DNA of 64,000 nucleotides from Microbacterium foliorum (GTDB lineage: Bacteria > Actinomycetota > Actinomycetes > Actinomycetales > Microbacteriaceae). Made by a program: the position numbers and the translations under genes. Numbering within the stretch: position 1 is the first letter of the stretch; every line of letters starts with the position of its first letter. The DNA lies in contig NZ_CP031425.1 of NCBI RefSeq assembly GCF_003367705.1, positions 1,054,001 through 1,118,000 on the forward strand, given 5' to 3'. Below the pieces are notes generated by a model. That model ran no database searches and was not told where the DNA came from. It saw nothing but the letters and a program-made list of their open reading frames with translations. Below, piece after piece: positions 26,658-35,925 of the stretch.

Positions 26658-27163
26658 CAGTGCACCTTGAAATGGTCGAAGGGCTCGAGACAGGCGCGGC
26701 ATTCGAACAGCGCCTTGCAGGAGGTGGATCCGAAGCGCGACACCTCGCGGGTGTCCAGCGAGCCGCAGCGCGGGCATCGCACGCTGATCGCCAGCCGGAT
26801 CGGGCCGGAGGAGATCGCCGCCCGTCCGCTCGGGGGAGCGATGCCGTACTGCGACAGCTTGCGCTTGCCGGCCTCCGACATCCAGTCCGTCGTCCAGGCG
26901 GGGGAGAGGACGAGGCGCACCTCGACGTTCTCGTAGCCGGCCGCGGTCAGGGCGAGGATGACGTCGTCGCGGATCGTGTCCATCGCGGGGCATCCGCTGT
27001 AGGTCGGGGTGATGTCCACCACGACGGTGTCGCCCCGCAGCATGACCGCCCGCAGCACGCCGAGGTCCTCGATCGTGAGCACCGGCACCTCCGGATCGGC
27101 CACGGACGCGGCGATCCGCCAGGCAGCGGCGTGGGACTCGGTCTGCACAGTGCCGGTCACCAT
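26657..27163 (-). CDS. paaD: Phenylacetyl-CoA epoxidase Fe-S maturation/assembly subunit
   Basis: This 168-residue protein has the MIP18/DUF59 fold: ASVADPEVPVLTIEDLGVLRAV and VVDITPTYSGCPAMDTIRDDV with the conserved Cys. The C-terminal zinc-ribbon-like part has CPRCGS and CKALFECRAC. PaaD is needed for epoxidase function, probably for metal-centre assembly, but is not part of the catalytic core. ATG at 27163 overlaps the paaC end by 7 bp. Confidence 0.93.
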   Translation of the reverse strand: MVTGTVQTESHAAAWRIAASVADPEVPVLTIEDLGVLRAVMLRGDTVVVDITPTYSGCPAMDTIRDDVILALTAAGYENVEVRLVLSPAWTTDWMSEAGKRKLSQYGIAPPSGRAAISSGPIRLAISVRCPRCGSLDTREVSRFGSTSCKALFECRACLEPFDHFKVH

Positions 27164-28008
27164 GATGCTCCCGGGTGCCGTCGCGCGAGCACCTGCATCT
27201 CGGCGAGCAGATGTCCGAGCGGCGTCGCGTGGTGGCCGCGCCGCCCACCCGCCGAGGATGCGGCGACGGCGGGCGTCGTCAGCTCCGCATCCGCGAAGAC
27301 CGTGTCGACGGCCGCGTCGAAACCGGGGCGGAGCGTCGAGGGCCGCACGGCGACGTCGCCGAGGCGTTCGATCAGGGGTTCGTCGCGGAAGAGCTCGTCG
27401 ACGTACGGCCAGACATCGCCGAGCGCGCGGATGATCCGCCGCCTCGATTCGTCTGTGCCGCCGGCCAGACGCAGCACCCACTGCACGGCGTGGTCTCTGT
27501 GGTAGTCGACCTCTTTGAGCGACTTCTCGGCGATCGCCGCGAACGTCCGATCGGTGCTCGCCCGCAGAGCCGCGTAGAGCTCGAACATGTAGGTCGACGC
27601 GACGAACTGGCGCGCGATCGTCTGCGCGAAGTCGCCGTTGGGCTGCTCGACGATCCAGGCGCTGCGGAACTCCGGCTCGTCACGCAGGTAGGCGAGATCG
27701 TCTTCGGAGCGTCCGTCGTAGGAGCCGGCGAAGTGCAGGAAGGAGCGGGCGTGGCCCAGCAGATCGAGCGCGATGTTGCCGAGGGCGACGTCCTCCTCGA
27801 GCTCGGGGGCGCGGGCGATCCACTCGCCGAGCTGCTGCGAGAGGATGAGCGCGTCATCGCCGAGCCACAGCGCGTACTCGGCGATGTCGGCGGATGCGGC
27901 GGCGGCCCCGGTTCCGGTGAGCTCGTCGCTCAGTCGCAGTTCGTCGACCGAGACGTCGCCGTGCAGGCCCGCATCCTCGATGGGCCCCTGAGCCTGTCGA
28001 AGGGTCAC
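27157..28008 (-). CDS. paaC: Phenylacetyl-CoA epoxidase structural subunit
   Basis: This 283-residue ferritin-like helical protein is the scaffold partner of PaaA. Family segments include YALWLGDDALILSQQLGEWIARAPELEEDVALGNIALDLLGHARSFL and SLKEVDYHRDHAVQWVLRLAGGTDES. The start is the GTG at 28008, overlapping the paaB stop by 4 bp. Codons 2-9 (TLRQAQGP) are the translation of an interspersed repeat, the 19-bp CCCTGAGCCTGTCGAAGGG at 27986-28004 read on the minus strand. The first residues of the enzyme therefore seem to come from a repeat insertion. No other start is available before the conserved region. Confidence 0.93.
   Translation of the reverse strand: MTLRQAQGPIEDAGLHGDVSVDELRLSDELTGTGAAAASADIAEYALWLGDDALILSQQLGEWIARAPELEEDVALGNIALDLLGHARSFLHFAGSYDGRSEDDLAYLRDEPEFRSAWIVEQPNGDFAQTIARQFVASTYMFELYAALRASTDRTFAAIAEKSLKEVDYHRDHAVQWVLRLAGGTDESRRRIIRALGDVWPYVDELFRDEPLIERLGDVAVRPSTLRPGFDAAVDTVFADAELTTPAVAASSAGGRRGHHATPLGHLLAEMQVLARRHPGASW
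27986..28004. repeat. Interspersed 19-bp repeat forming the start of paaC
   Basis: CCCTGAGCCTGTCGAAGGG has 4-bp inverted ends and belongs to the widespread TTCGACAGGCTCAGG repeat type of many bacterial chromosomes. Here it is read in frame as the N-terminus of PaaC. A decayed relative, TCTGAGCCCTGCGAAGGG, lies near 28331-28348 in the last codons of paaA. Confidence 0.7.
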
Positions 28009-28310
28009 AGGTGCGGCACCCCCTCGGACGCCGTGTAGTACACGGCGTGCCGGTAGTTCTTGCCCGCGGGGCTCTCGAAGTACGCGCCCTTGGCATCGGG
28101 GTCGCTCGTCGTGATCGCCTCGGCCGGAACGGCCCAGATCGAGACGCCCTCGCCGCGACGGGTGTAGAGGTCGCGGGCGTTGCGGATCGCCAGGTCGGCA
28201 TCCGGGGCATGCAGCGATCCGACATGCACGTGGCTCAGGCCGCGGTTCGCGCGCACGAAGACCTCCCAGAGGGGCCAGGGCTCGCGCTCGTCTGCTCCGG
28301 GCGTCGCCAT
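28005..28310 (-). CDS. paaB: Phenylacetyl-CoA epoxidase subunit B
   Basis: This 101-residue protein has the whole PaaB pattern: PWPLWEVFVRANRGLSHVHVGSLHAPDADLAIRNARDLYTRRGEGVSIWAVPAEAI, ending with YRHAVYYT. PaaB bridges the PaaAC heterodimers and is essential for epoxidation. ATG at 28310 overlaps the paaA stop by one base (TGATG), and the stop overlaps paaC. Confidence 0.95.
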   Translation of the reverse strand: MATPGADEREPWPLWEVFVRANRGLSHVHVGSLHAPDADLAIRNARDLYTRRGEGVSIWAVPAEAITTSDPDAKGAYFESPAGKNYRHAVYYTASEGVPHL

Positions 28311-29320
28311 CACGCCACGTCTCCGACCGGTGTCTGAGCCCTGCGAAGGGCCTGCTTGCGGGCGTATTCGGCGGCGGCCTCGCGCACCCACGCGCCCTCT
28401 TCGTGCGCCGTGCGGCGGCGCTCGAGACGCTCGGCGTTGCAGGGCCCGTTGCCGCGGAGCACCTCGAAGAACTCGTCCCAGTCGATCTCGCCGATCACGT
28501 ACTGCCCGGTCTCCTCGTCGAGGCGCAGGTCGGGATCGGGCAGGGTGACGCCGAGGATCTCGGCCTGCGGCACGAGCATCCCGACGAAGCGCTGGCGCAG
28601 CTCGTCGTTGGTGAAGCGCTTGATCTTCCACTTCATGGACTGCGCGGAGTTCGGGGACTGGTCATCCGGCGGGCCGAACATCGCCAGACTCGGCCAGTAC
28701 CAGCGGTTCACGGCATCCTGTGCCATCTGCTTCTGCTCGTCGGTGCCCTGCATGAGCGAGAGCAGGATCTCGAACCCCTGGCGCTGGTGGAACGACTCCT
28801 CCTTGCAGACGCGCACCATCGCGCGGCCGTACGGGCCGTACGAGGCGCGGCACAGCGGCACCTGGTTCACGATCGCCGCGCCGTCGACGAGCCATCCGAT
28901 CGCGCCCATGTCGGCCCACGTCGGGGTGGGGTAGTTGAAGATCGACGAGTACTTGGCCTTGCCGCTGATGAGCTGGTCCATCATCTCGTCGCGGGTGATG
29001 CCGAGAGTCTGTGCGGCGGAGTAGAGGTAGAGCCCGTGGCCGGCTTCGTCCTGCACCTTGGCCATCAGGATCGCCTTGCGCTTGAGGCTCGGGGCGCGGG
29101 TGATCCAGTTGCCCTCCGGCTGCATGCCGATGATCTCGGAGTGCGCGTGCTGCGAGATCTGTCGGATCAGCGTCTTGCGGTACGCCTCGGGCATCCAGTC
29201 GCGGGGTTCGATCCGCTGCTCGTTCGCGATGAGATCGTCGAACAGGCGCTCCTCATCGGAGAGCCGGTCGTCGGCGGACTCGCCTCTGATGAGGGAGAGA
29301 TCTGCGGGGCTTGTCATCAT
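28310..29320 (-). CDS. paaA: Phenylacetyl-CoA 1,2-epoxidase catalytic subunit
   Basis: This 336-residue diiron monooxygenase subunit opens the pathway by epoxidising phenylacetyl-CoA. Metal-binding helices include [23 protein letters not shown] (E-x2-H type, about residue 95) and [19 protein letters not shown] (E-E-x2-H, about residue 175). [32 protein letters not shown] near the C-terminus is typical of PaaA. The start is ATGATG at 29320 with GAGGAG upstream. The last ten codons ([11 protein letters not shown]) overlap a decayed repeat and look non-homologous. It leads the paaABCDE-paaG operon and has a TetR-type operator 24 bp upstream. Confidence 0.95.
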   Translation of the reverse strand: MMTSPADLSLIRGESADDRLSDEERLFDDLIANEQRIEPRDWMPEAYRKTLIRQISQHAHSEIIGMQPEGNWITRAPSLKRKAILMAKVQDEAGHGLYLYSAAQTLGITRDEMMDQLISGKAKYSSIFNYPTPTWADMGAIGWLVDGAAIVNQVPLCRASYGPYGRAMVRVCKEESFHQRQGFEILLSLMQGTDEQKQMAQDAVNRWYWPSLAMFGPPDDQSPNSAQSMKWKIKRFTNDELRQRFVGMLVPQAEILGVTLPDPDLRLDEETGQYVIGEIDWDEFFEVLRGNGPCNAERLERRRTAHEEGAWVREAAAEYARKQALRRAQTPVGDVA

Positions 29321-29343
29321 CGACTCCTCGGTAGCGACCTGCT

Positions 29344-29365
29344 TTACTGACCGGTCGTTAGGTAA
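29344..29365. promoter_or_regulatory. PaaR-type operator upstream of paaA
   Basis: The left part TTACTGACCGGTC and right part GTTAGGTAA form an imperfect palindrome around GACCGGTC, 24 bp before the paaA start. It matches the site at 45876-45897 (reverse strand) at 19 of 22 positions and shares the GACCG(A/G)TC core with the site at 38833-38854. TetR regulators of paa genes bind sites with this core. Confidence 0.75.
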
Positions 29366-29403
29366 TTCTGACACGACGGTCGTCGGTACGCAAGGCGGGG
29401 CGC

Positions 29404-29823
29404 TCAGCGGGAGCGCGAGATGAGGTCGAGGAGCGCGCGGCCGTAGGCCTCGGACGGGTCCGGATGCTCGAATCGCAGGGTCGAGCCCGCGATCTCGACC
29501 TCGACGACGAAGGCATCGGAGAGGCGCGTCAGCGAGCGGAACGTGCCGCGCAGGAGTTCGCGCAGCTGGTCCTCCCGCGGCAGCCAGACGGCGTCCGCCA
29601 GGGTGACCGCGTCGAGGGCCCACTCCGTCGTGCCGTTGAACGCGAGGTCGGTTCCGCTGGGCGTCTGGCGGGCCTCGATCGTCATCCCGCTGACCGTGAA
29701 CACGTCGGCCTCGGCTTCGAGTTCCACGTCGTCCGGGAGGTCGAGCTGAAAGCGATCGCCCTCTTCGGGGTGCCACACGAGACCGGCGTCGCGCAGGGAT
29801 ACGGCCAGTTCTCGGGTGATCAT
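29404..29823 (-). CDS. Conserved actinobacterial protein of unknown function
   Basis: This 139-residue cytoplasmic protein has no signal or membrane segment. The central [30 protein letters not shown] is strongly patterned, and similar sequences occur in many actinobacteria next to DNA or metabolic genes. Some are labelled pilus assembly protein CpaE, but nothing here supports that function. It diverges from recQ by 93 bp, and paaA starts 84 bp before its end on the far side of the operator. Confidence 0.75.
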   Translation of the reverse strand: MITRELAVSLRDAGLVWHPEEGDRFQLDLPDDVELEAEADVFTVSGMTIEARQTPSGTDLAFNGTTEWALDAVTLADAVWLPREDQLRELLRGTFRSLTRLSDAFVVEVEIAGSTLRFEHPDPSEAYGRALLDLISRSR

Positions 29824-29916
29824 CTCTCCACGCTAGACGACGCAGCCGGGGCCGGGCGCGGACAGGGCTGTGGACGGAGGGGCCGGGGTGTCGGTGGGGT
29901 CGGGCAGAGTGGAGGC

Positions 29917-32040
29917 ATGACTTCCTCCGCACCCGTCGACACCCGCGGCGCCGCTCTCGGCGCGCTGCGCGAGCTCGTCGGCCGCCCCGACGCCGACTTC
30001 CACGATGGTCAGTACGAGGCGATCGAGGCGCTCGTCGAGGGCCGGCGTCGTGCTCTCGTGGTGCAGCGCACCGGGTGGGGAAAGTCTGCGGTGTACTTCG
30101 TCGCGACGCTGCTGCTGCGGCGTCAGGGTGCGGGGCCGACCGTGCTCGTCTCGCCGCTGCTCGCTCTGATGCGCGACCAGATCGCTGCGGCCGAGCGGGC
30201 GGGGGTGCGCGCGGTCGCGATCAACTCGACCAATGCGCACGAGTGGTCCGAGGCGATGCAGCAGCTCGACCGCGACGAGGTCGACGTGCTGCTGGTGTCG
30301 CCCGAGCGACTCAACAACCCGGCGTTCCGTGAGCAGCAGCTGCCCGCTCTCGTGCGGCGGATCGGCATGCTGGTCGTCGATGAGGCGCACTGCATCAGCG
30401 ATTGGGGGCATGACTTCCGCCCCGACTATCGGCGACTGCGCGATCTGATCGAGCAGATGCCCGTCGCGGTGCCCGTTCTCGCGACGACGGCCACGGCCAA
30501 CAGCCGGGTCGTCGCCGATGTCGCCGAGCAGCTCGGCACGGGCGCAGGGCAGGAATCCGGCGATGGCCCCGAGGTGCTCACGATCAGAGGCCCGCTGGCC
30601 CGCACCTCGCTGCGTCTCGGGGTGCTGCGCCTGCGCGATTCGGCGAGCCGCCTCGCCTGGCTGCTGAGCCACATCGACGATCTGCCAGGCTCGGGCATCA
30701 TCTACACGCTGACGGTCGCCGCGGCCGTCGACACCGCGCGGCTGCTGCGCGAGCACGGGCACGAGGTGCGCGCCTACACGGGCCAGACCGACACCGACGA
30801 GCGCGCGGAATCCGAGGCGATGCTGAAGCGCAACGAGGTCAAGGCTCTCGTCGCGACGAGCGCTCTCGGCATGGGCTTCGACAAGCCCGACCTCGGCTTC
30901 GTGCTGCACCTCGGCGCCCCCTCGTCACCGGTCGCGTACTACCAGCAGGTCGGTCGTGCGGGCCGCGCGAGCGAGAGCGCCGACGTCCTGCTGCTGCCCG
31001 GCGTCGAAGATCGCGACATCTGGCACTACTTCGCGACGGCGTCGATGCCCGACCGCGAGCGGGCGGAGCGCGTGATCGGCGTGCTCGGCGATCAGCCGAT
31101 CTCGACGCCGGCGCTCGAGGCGATGGTCGACATCCGCCGCACGCCGCTCGAGCTGCTGCTCAAGGTGCTCGACGTCGACGGAGCGGTGCGACGAGTGCAG
31201 GGCGGATGGATCGCGACCGGGCAGCCGTGGGCGTACGACGCCGAGCGCTATGAACGCATCGCGGCCGAACGTCGTGCCGAGCAGCAGCACATGATCGACT
31301 ACGAGCAGACCGACGGATGCCGGATGGAGTTCCTCCAGAGATCCCTCGATGACGACACCGCCGCGCCCTGCGGTCGGTGCGACAACTGCGCGGGGGTGTG
31401 GTTCCCGAGCGAGATCGGCGAGTCCGCGACCACGCAGGCGGCGCACTCGCTCGACAGGGTCGGCGTGCCGGTCGAACCGCGTCGCGCCTGGCCGACCGGG
31501 GCCGATCGGCTCGACGTCCCCGTCAAGGGACGCATCTCCGCCGATGAGCAGGCGGGGGAGGGGCGTGCCCTCGCACGTCTGACCGACCTCGGCTGGGGTG
31601 GCACGCTGCGGGAGCTCTTCGCGGCGGGAGCCGCCGATGCTCCCGTCACCCCGCAGGTTCTCGGCGGATGCGTGCGGGTTCTCACCGAGTGGGGGTGGGC
31701 GCAACGCCCCGTGGCGGTGGTCGCGATGCCCTCACGGTCGCACCCGCTGCTCGTGGACTCGCTCGCCCGGGGGATCGCCGAGATCGGCCGCCTTTCCTAT
31801 CTCGGCGCGCTCGATCCGGTGAACGGCGGACCGACCGGGCAGCCCGGCGGCAACAGCGTCTTCCGTCTCGCCGGTCTGTGGAACAGGTTCAGCGCGCAGG
31901 GTCTCGACATCCCCGAGGGTCCGGTCCTGCTCGTCGACGACCTGGCCGACAGTCGGTGGACTCTGACCATCGCCGCCCGCACGCTCCGTCAGGCCGGTGC
32001 CACGGAGGTGCTTCCGTTCGTCCTCGCGCTCCGCGGCTGA
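29917..32040 (+). CDS. recQ: RecQ-family ATP-dependent DNA helicase with phosphoribosyltransferase-like C-terminus
   Basis: This 707-residue superfamily 2 helicase has motif I ([14 protein letters not shown]), Ia ([14 protein letters not shown]), DEAH box motif II ([24 protein letters not shown], with the RecQ aromatic loop), motif III (ATTATAN), and motifs V and VI ([42 protein letters not shown]). A zinc-binding cluster (CRMEFLQ, CGRCDNC) ends the core. The last about 120 residues carry [38 protein letters not shown], a PRPP-loop-like motif, as in other actinobacterial RecQ proteins. It interrupts the paa region on the opposite strand. The ATG at 29917 has GGAGG 2-6 bp upstream. Confidence 0.92.
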   Translation: MTSSAPVDTRGAALGALRELVGRPDADFHDGQYEAIEALVEGRRRALVVQRTGWGKSAVYFVATLLLRRQGAGPTVLVSPLLALMRDQIAAAERAGVRAVAINSTNAHEWSEAMQQLDRDEVDVLLVSPERLNNPAFREQQLPALVRRIGMLVVDEAHCISDWGHDFRPDYRRLRDLIEQMPVAVPVLATTATANSRVVADVAEQLGTGAGQESGDGPEVLTIRGPLARTSLRLGVLRLRDSASRLAWLLSHIDDLPGSGIIYTLTVAAAVDTARLLREHGHEVRAYTGQTDTDERAESEAMLKRNEVKALVATSALGMGFDKPDLGFVLHLGAPSSPVAYYQQVGRAGRASESADVLLLPGVEDRDIWHYFATASMPDRERAERVIGVLGDQPISTPALEAMVDIRRTPLELLLKVLDVDGAVRRVQGGWIATGQPWAYDAERYERIAAERRAEQQHMIDYEQTDGCRMEFLQRSLDDDTAAPCGRCDNCAGVWFPSEIGESATTQAAHSLDRVGVPVEPRRAWPTGADRLDVPVKGRISADEQAGEGRALARLTDLGWGGTLRELFAAGAADAPVTPQVLGGCVRVLTEWGWAQRPVAVVAMPSRSHPLLVDSLARGIAEIGRLSYLGALDPVNGGPTGQPGGNSVFRLAGLWNRFSAQGLDIPEGPVLLVDDLADSRWTLTIAARTLRQAGATEVLPFVLALRG

Positions 32041-32072
32041 TCGCCTCTACGCGATATCGCGTAGAGGCGATC
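32039..32072. terminator. 34-bp perfect palindrome, probable bidirectional terminator of recQ and paaK
   Basis: The two halves begin GATCGCCTCTACGCGAT and mirror each other without a spacer. The element fills the gap between the recQ stop (32038-32040) and the paaK stop (32078-32080). It would form a 15-bp hairpin with a 4-nt loop on either strand. No T tract is present. Confidence 0.65.
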
Positions 32073-32077
32073 CTTCC

Positions 32078-33391
32078 TCAGCGCAGGTCGTACACGCGCT
32101 TGTACTTGCCCTCGCTCCGGGGGAGCGTGCCCGGCTCCTCCACCTCGACGTCGACGCTGGTGCCGATATGCATCTTGATCCGGTGGGTGAGCACCGCCGC
32201 GGCAGCCTCGCACTCCTCGGCACTCAACGACGGGTGCCGCTCGATGCGCACCGTCATCGTGTCGAGCTGACCGACACGATGCAGCTCGAGCACGAAGTGC
32301 GGCGTCAGGGTCTCGATGCCCATCACGAGTTCTTCGATCTGCGTGGGGAAGAGGTTCACGCCGCGCAGGATGATCATGTCGTCGTTGCGCCCGGTGATCT
32401 TCTCCATGCGCCGGAGCGCCGGGTAGGTCGTGCCCGGGAGAAGCCGTGTGAGATCCCGCGTCCGGTATCGGATGACGGGGAACGCCTCCTTGGTGAGCGA
32501 GGTGAAGACCAGCTCGCCGAGTTCACCGTCCGCCAGCCGCCCGCCGGTGTCGCCGTCGATGATCTCGGGCAGGAAGTGGTCCTCCCAGATGTGCGGGCCG
32601 TCTTTCGTGAGTACGCTCTCGCTCGCGACACCCGGGCCCATCACCTCGCTGAGACCGTAGATGTCGACCGCGTCGATGTTCAACCGTCGCTCGATCTCTC
32701 GCCGCATCTCGTTCGTCCAGGGCTCTGCGCCGAGCACCGCCACCCGCAACGACGTCGTCGTCGGGTCGATCCCGGCCGCCTCCATCGCATCAGCGATCGT
32801 GAGCAGGTAGCTGGGGGTGCAGAGGATCGCGTCCGGTTCGAAATCGGTGATCAGCTGCACCTGCCGCGCTGTCTGTCCTCCCGATACGGGGATCGCCGTG
32901 GCGCCGAGCCGTTCGATGCCGGCGTGTGCCCCGAGTCCTCCGGTGAAGAGCCCGTAGCCGTAGGCGTTGTGGACTTTCATCCCCGCCCGGATACCGGCGG
33001 CGTGCAGCGACCTCGCGACCAGGTCGCCCCAGCGGTCGAGGTCGCCCTCGGTGTAGCCGACCACGGTCGGACGCCCCGTCGTGCCGGACGACGCATGGAC
33101 GCGCCGCACCTCGGGCAGGGGCACGGCGAACATGCCGAACGGGTAGCTCTCGCGCAGGTCCGCCTTGGTGGTGAAGGGCAGCTTCTGCACGTCGTCGAGC
33201 GTGCGGATGTCGTCGGGGTGCACACCGTGCTCGGCGAACGTGCGGCGGTACACGGGCACGTTCTCGTACGCGTGGTGCACGGTCCACTGCAGGCGTTCCA
33301 GCTGCAGACGGGCGAGCGCCTCGGGTTCATGCAGCTCCGGTTCGGTGCCGATCTCGCTGCGCTGCTCGATCTCGGTGCGGTACTCGGTCAT
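32078..33391 (-). CDS. paaK: Phenylacetate-CoA ligase
   Basis: This 437-residue AMP-forming ligase activates phenylacetate with CoA and ATP, the entry step of the pathway. The P-loop is RVHASSGTTGRPTVVGYT (about residue 98). Further marks are AYGYGLFTGGLGAHAGIERLGATAIPVSGGQT, VDIYGLSEVMGPGVASE, and the C-terminal GRNDDMIILRGVNLFPTQIEE with the catalytic lysine in RSEGKYKRVYDLR. Start at 33391 with AAGGAG upstream. It is separated from paaI by 63 bp and may be part of the same transcript. Confidence 0.95.
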   Translation of the reverse strand: MTEYRTEIEQRSEIGTEPELHEPEALARLQLERLQWTVHHAYENVPVYRRTFAEHGVHPDDIRTLDDVQKLPFTTKADLRESYPFGMFAVPLPEVRRVHASSGTTGRPTVVGYTEGDLDRWGDLVARSLHAAGIRAGMKVHNAYGYGLFTGGLGAHAGIERLGATAIPVSGGQTARQVQLITDFEPDAILCTPSYLLTIADAMEAAGIDPTTTSLRVAVLGAEPWTNEMRREIERRLNIDAVDIYGLSEVMGPGVASESVLTKDGPHIWEDHFLPEIIDGDTGGRLADGELGELVFTSLTKEAFPVIRYRTRDLTRLLPGTTYPALRRMEKITGRNDDMIILRGVNLFPTQIEELVMGIETLTPHFVLELHRVGQLDTMTVRIERHPSLSAEECEAAAAVLTHRIKMHIGTSVDVEVEEPGTLPRSEGKYKRVYDLR

Positions 33392-33454
33392 CGTCGACTC
33401 CTTCGTCGCAGGGGGATTCTCCGCACGATCGCGGATCATGGGGTGCACGCCGAC

Positions 33455-33847
33455 TCACGCCGTCTGCGACCGGTTCGTCGTCAGTGAGCGACCGCGCACC
33501 TCGGCGACCACGTCACCCGAGTCGTCGGTGACGGTGACGTCGTAGAGCCCGTTCCGGCCGCTCACGACCCGGCGCACCGCTCGTGCGGTCAGGCGCTGGC
33601 CCGCGGTCGTCGACTTCAGGAAGGTGATGTCGGCGCCACCGGCGACGGTGACCCGCTCATCCTCGTTGCAGGCGATCGCGAAGGCGGTGTCGGCGAGAGT
33701 GAACACCAGACCACCGTGGGTGATCGCGAAGCCGTTGAGCATGTCGTCGCGCACCGTCATCGACACGATCGCCTCTCCCGGTACGTCGAGCTCGATGACC
33801 ATGCCGAGCATCGCCGAGGCGGCATCGCGCTGCATCATGGGCCTCAT
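33455..33847 (-). CDS. paaI: Hydroxyphenylacetyl-CoA thioesterase
   Basis: This 130-residue hotdog-fold thioesterase has the PaaI signature GFAITHGGLVFTLADTAFAIACN, with the HGG loop and catalytic Asp region, and ADITFLKSTTAGQRLTARA. It rescues CoA from dead-end hydroxylated or non-productive phenylacetyl-CoA intermediates. The ATG at 33847 overlaps the paaZ stop by 4 bp. An internal ATGATG at 33838 is an alternative. Confidence 0.92.
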   Translation of the reverse strand: MRPMMQRDAASAMLGMVIELDVPGEAIVSMTVRDDMLNGFAITHGGLVFTLADTAFAIACNEDERVTVAGGADITFLKSTTAGQRLTARAVRRVVSGRNGLYDVTVTDDSGDVVAEVRGRSLTTNRSQTA

Positions 33848-35925
33848 GCTGCAGCGACCTCGGCGGTGTCGTCCTTCTCGACGAGGGTCAGGACGTCGTA
33901 GGTCGCGACGAGCTCGTCGCTCTGGTTGCGGATCACGGCATCCCAGCGCACCTCGCCGTACCCGTCGGTCTCGCGGGGCGTGATCTGCTTGGCGGTGAGC
34001 TCGACGCGGATCGTGTCGCCGGGGGAGACGGGGGTGATGAACCGCAGGTTCTCGAGCCCGTAGTTGGCGAGCACGGGGCCGGGCTCCGGGTCGACGAACA
34101 GTCCGGCGGCCCACGAGACGAGCAGGTAGCCGTGGGCGACCCGACCGGGGAAGAACGGGTTGGCGGCGGCGGCCGCCTCATCCATGTGCGCGTAGAACGT
34201 GTCGCCGGTGAAGTGCGCGAAGGTCTCGATGTCGGCGAGCGTCACCTCGCGCGACGCGGACACGATCTGATCGCCGATGCGGAGCTCTGCGAGCGACTTG
34301 CGGAACGGATGCCGGCCGTCGCTGCGCGCGGCGGCTCCCGCGTGCCACACGCCGGTCAGCGCGGTGAGCATGTCGGGCGATCCCTGCACGGCGGTGCGCT
34401 GCATGTGGTGGAGCACCGCACGGATGCCGCCGAGCTCCTCGCCGCCGCCGGCCCGGCCGGGACCGCCGTGCACGAGGTTCGGCAGCGGGGATCCGTGACC
34501 GGTCGACGATCGGGCGTCATCGCGGTCGAGAAGCAGCATCCGGCCGTTGAAGGGCGCGATGCGCGCGGCCAGCTCCACAGCCTGCACGGGGTCGTGGGTC
34601 GCGATGCTCGTGACGAGCGAGCCCCCGCCCCGCGCGACGAGCGCTGCCGCGTCGGCGGTGGTGTCGTACGTGAGCAGCGACGAGACCGGGCCGAAGGCCT
34701 CGATCGAATGCGCGGCGTCGGACTGCGCGTCGTCGAAGCGCAGCAGCATCGGCGCGACGAACGCTCCGTCGGGGGAGGGTCCTGTCGAGCCGTCGGCGAG
34801 GCGCACCTCGGGGTCGTCCGTCGTGCCGACGACGATCCGGCCGCCGGCCGCCTGCAGTCTGCCGACCTGTCGCAGCACCTCGTCGCGCTGCGCGATCGAG
34901 GCGAGCGGGCCCATGGTGACGCCCTCGCTGCGCGGGTCGCCGAGCACGGTCTTCTCGGCGATGCGCGCCTGCACGGCGGCGATCACGGCATCCGCCGAGC
35001 CCGTCGGCACGATCGCGCGACGGATCGCCGTGCACTTCTGGCCGGACTTGCTCGTCATCTCGGTGACGAGCTGGCGCACATAGGCATCGAACTCGGGGGT
35101 GCCGTCGACGGCGTCGGTGCCGAGCACCGACGCGTTGATCGAGTCGGTCTCCGCGGTGAAGCGCACTCCTCCGGTCTGCACGACGGGGTGGGCCTTGAGG
35201 CTCTCCGCCGTCGACGCGCTGCCGGTGAATCCGACGATGTCCCCCAGCCGCAGGTTCTCGAACAGCTCGGGAACGCTTCCGCTGACGAGCTGGAGAGACC
35301 CTTCGGGCAGCAGTCCGGACTCGACGAGGATGCGCACCATCGCCTCCGCCAGGTATCCCGTCGGGGTGGCGGGCTTCACCAGGGTGGGCATTCCGGCGAG
35401 GAACGCCGGAGCGAACTTCTCGAGCGATCCCCACACGGGGAAGTTGAACGCATTGATCTGCACCGCGACGCCGGGCAGCGTCGTGTAGACGTGACGACCG
35501 AGGAAGGATCCGTCCTTCGAGAGCGGTTCGACCGGACCGTCGACGTGCACGCGGCTGTTCGGCAGCTCGCGTCGTCCTTTGCCGGAGTATGAGAACAGCA
35601 CGCCGATGCCGCCGTCGATGTCGACCCAGGAGTCGCTCTTCGTGGCACCCGTGCGGGATGACAGTGCGTACAGCTCCTCCTTGCGTTCGGTGAGCGCCAG
35701 CGCGAACTGCTTCAGCAGCACGGCGCGCTGATGGAAGGTGAGCGCGCCGAGACTCCTCTGTCCCACCGAACGGGCGTGCTCCAGCGCCCCGGCGAGGTCG
35801 AGGCCGTCGGTGGAGACATGCGCGACGACGTCGCCGGTCGATGCGTCCCGCACCTCGGTGGACCGCTCAGGGGTCGACGGGGTCCACCACTCGCCCTGGA
35901 CATAGCTCGGCAGATACTCGGTCAT
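33844..35925 (-). CDS. paaZ: Bifunctional oxepin-CoA hydrolase / 3-oxo-5,6-dehydrosuberyl-CoA semialdehyde dehydrogenase
   Basis: This 693-residue fusion opens the oxepin ring and oxidises the resulting aldehyde. Residues about 1-525 are an aldehyde dehydrogenase with the base in GGVRFTAETDSINAS and the nucleophile in MTSKSGQKCTAIRRAIVP. Residues about 545-690 are a MaoC-type (R)-hydratase domain with the D-x4-H catalytic pair in AHFTGDTFYAHMDEAAA and GRVAHGYLLVSWAAGL. The start at 35925 overlaps the paaH stop by 4 bp (ATGA). The ATG at 35940 is less likely because it lies further inside paaH. Confidence 0.94.
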   Translation of the reverse strand: MTEYLPSYVQGEWWTPSTPERSTEVRDASTGDVVAHVSTDGLDLAGALEHARSVGQRSLGALTFHQRAVLLKQFALALTERKEELYALSSRTGATKSDSWVDIDGGIGVLFSYSGKGRRELPNSRVHVDGPVEPLSKDGSFLGRHVYTTLPGVAVQINAFNFPVWGSLEKFAPAFLAGMPTLVKPATPTGYLAEAMVRILVESGLLPEGSLQLVSGSVPELFENLRLGDIVGFTGSASTAESLKAHPVVQTGGVRFTAETDSINASVLGTDAVDGTPEFDAYVRQLVTEMTSKSGQKCTAIRRAIVPTGSADAVIAAVQARIAEKTVLGDPRSEGVTMGPLASIAQRDEVLRQVGRLQAAGGRIVVGTTDDPEVRLADGSTGPSPDGAFVAPMLLRFDDAQSDAAHSIEAFGPVSSLLTYDTTADAAALVARGGGSLVTSIATHDPVQAVELAARIAPFNGRMLLLDRDDARSSTGHGSPLPNLVHGGPGRAGGGEELGGIRAVLHHMQRTAVQGSPDMLTALTGVWHAGAAARSDGRHPFRKSLAELRIGDQIVSASREVTLADIETFAHFTGDTFYAHMDEAAAAANPFFPGRVAHGYLLVSWAAGLFVDPEPGPVLANYGLENLRFITPVSPGDTIRVELTAKQITPRETDGYGEVRWDAVIRNQSDELVATYDVLTLVEKDDTAEVAAA

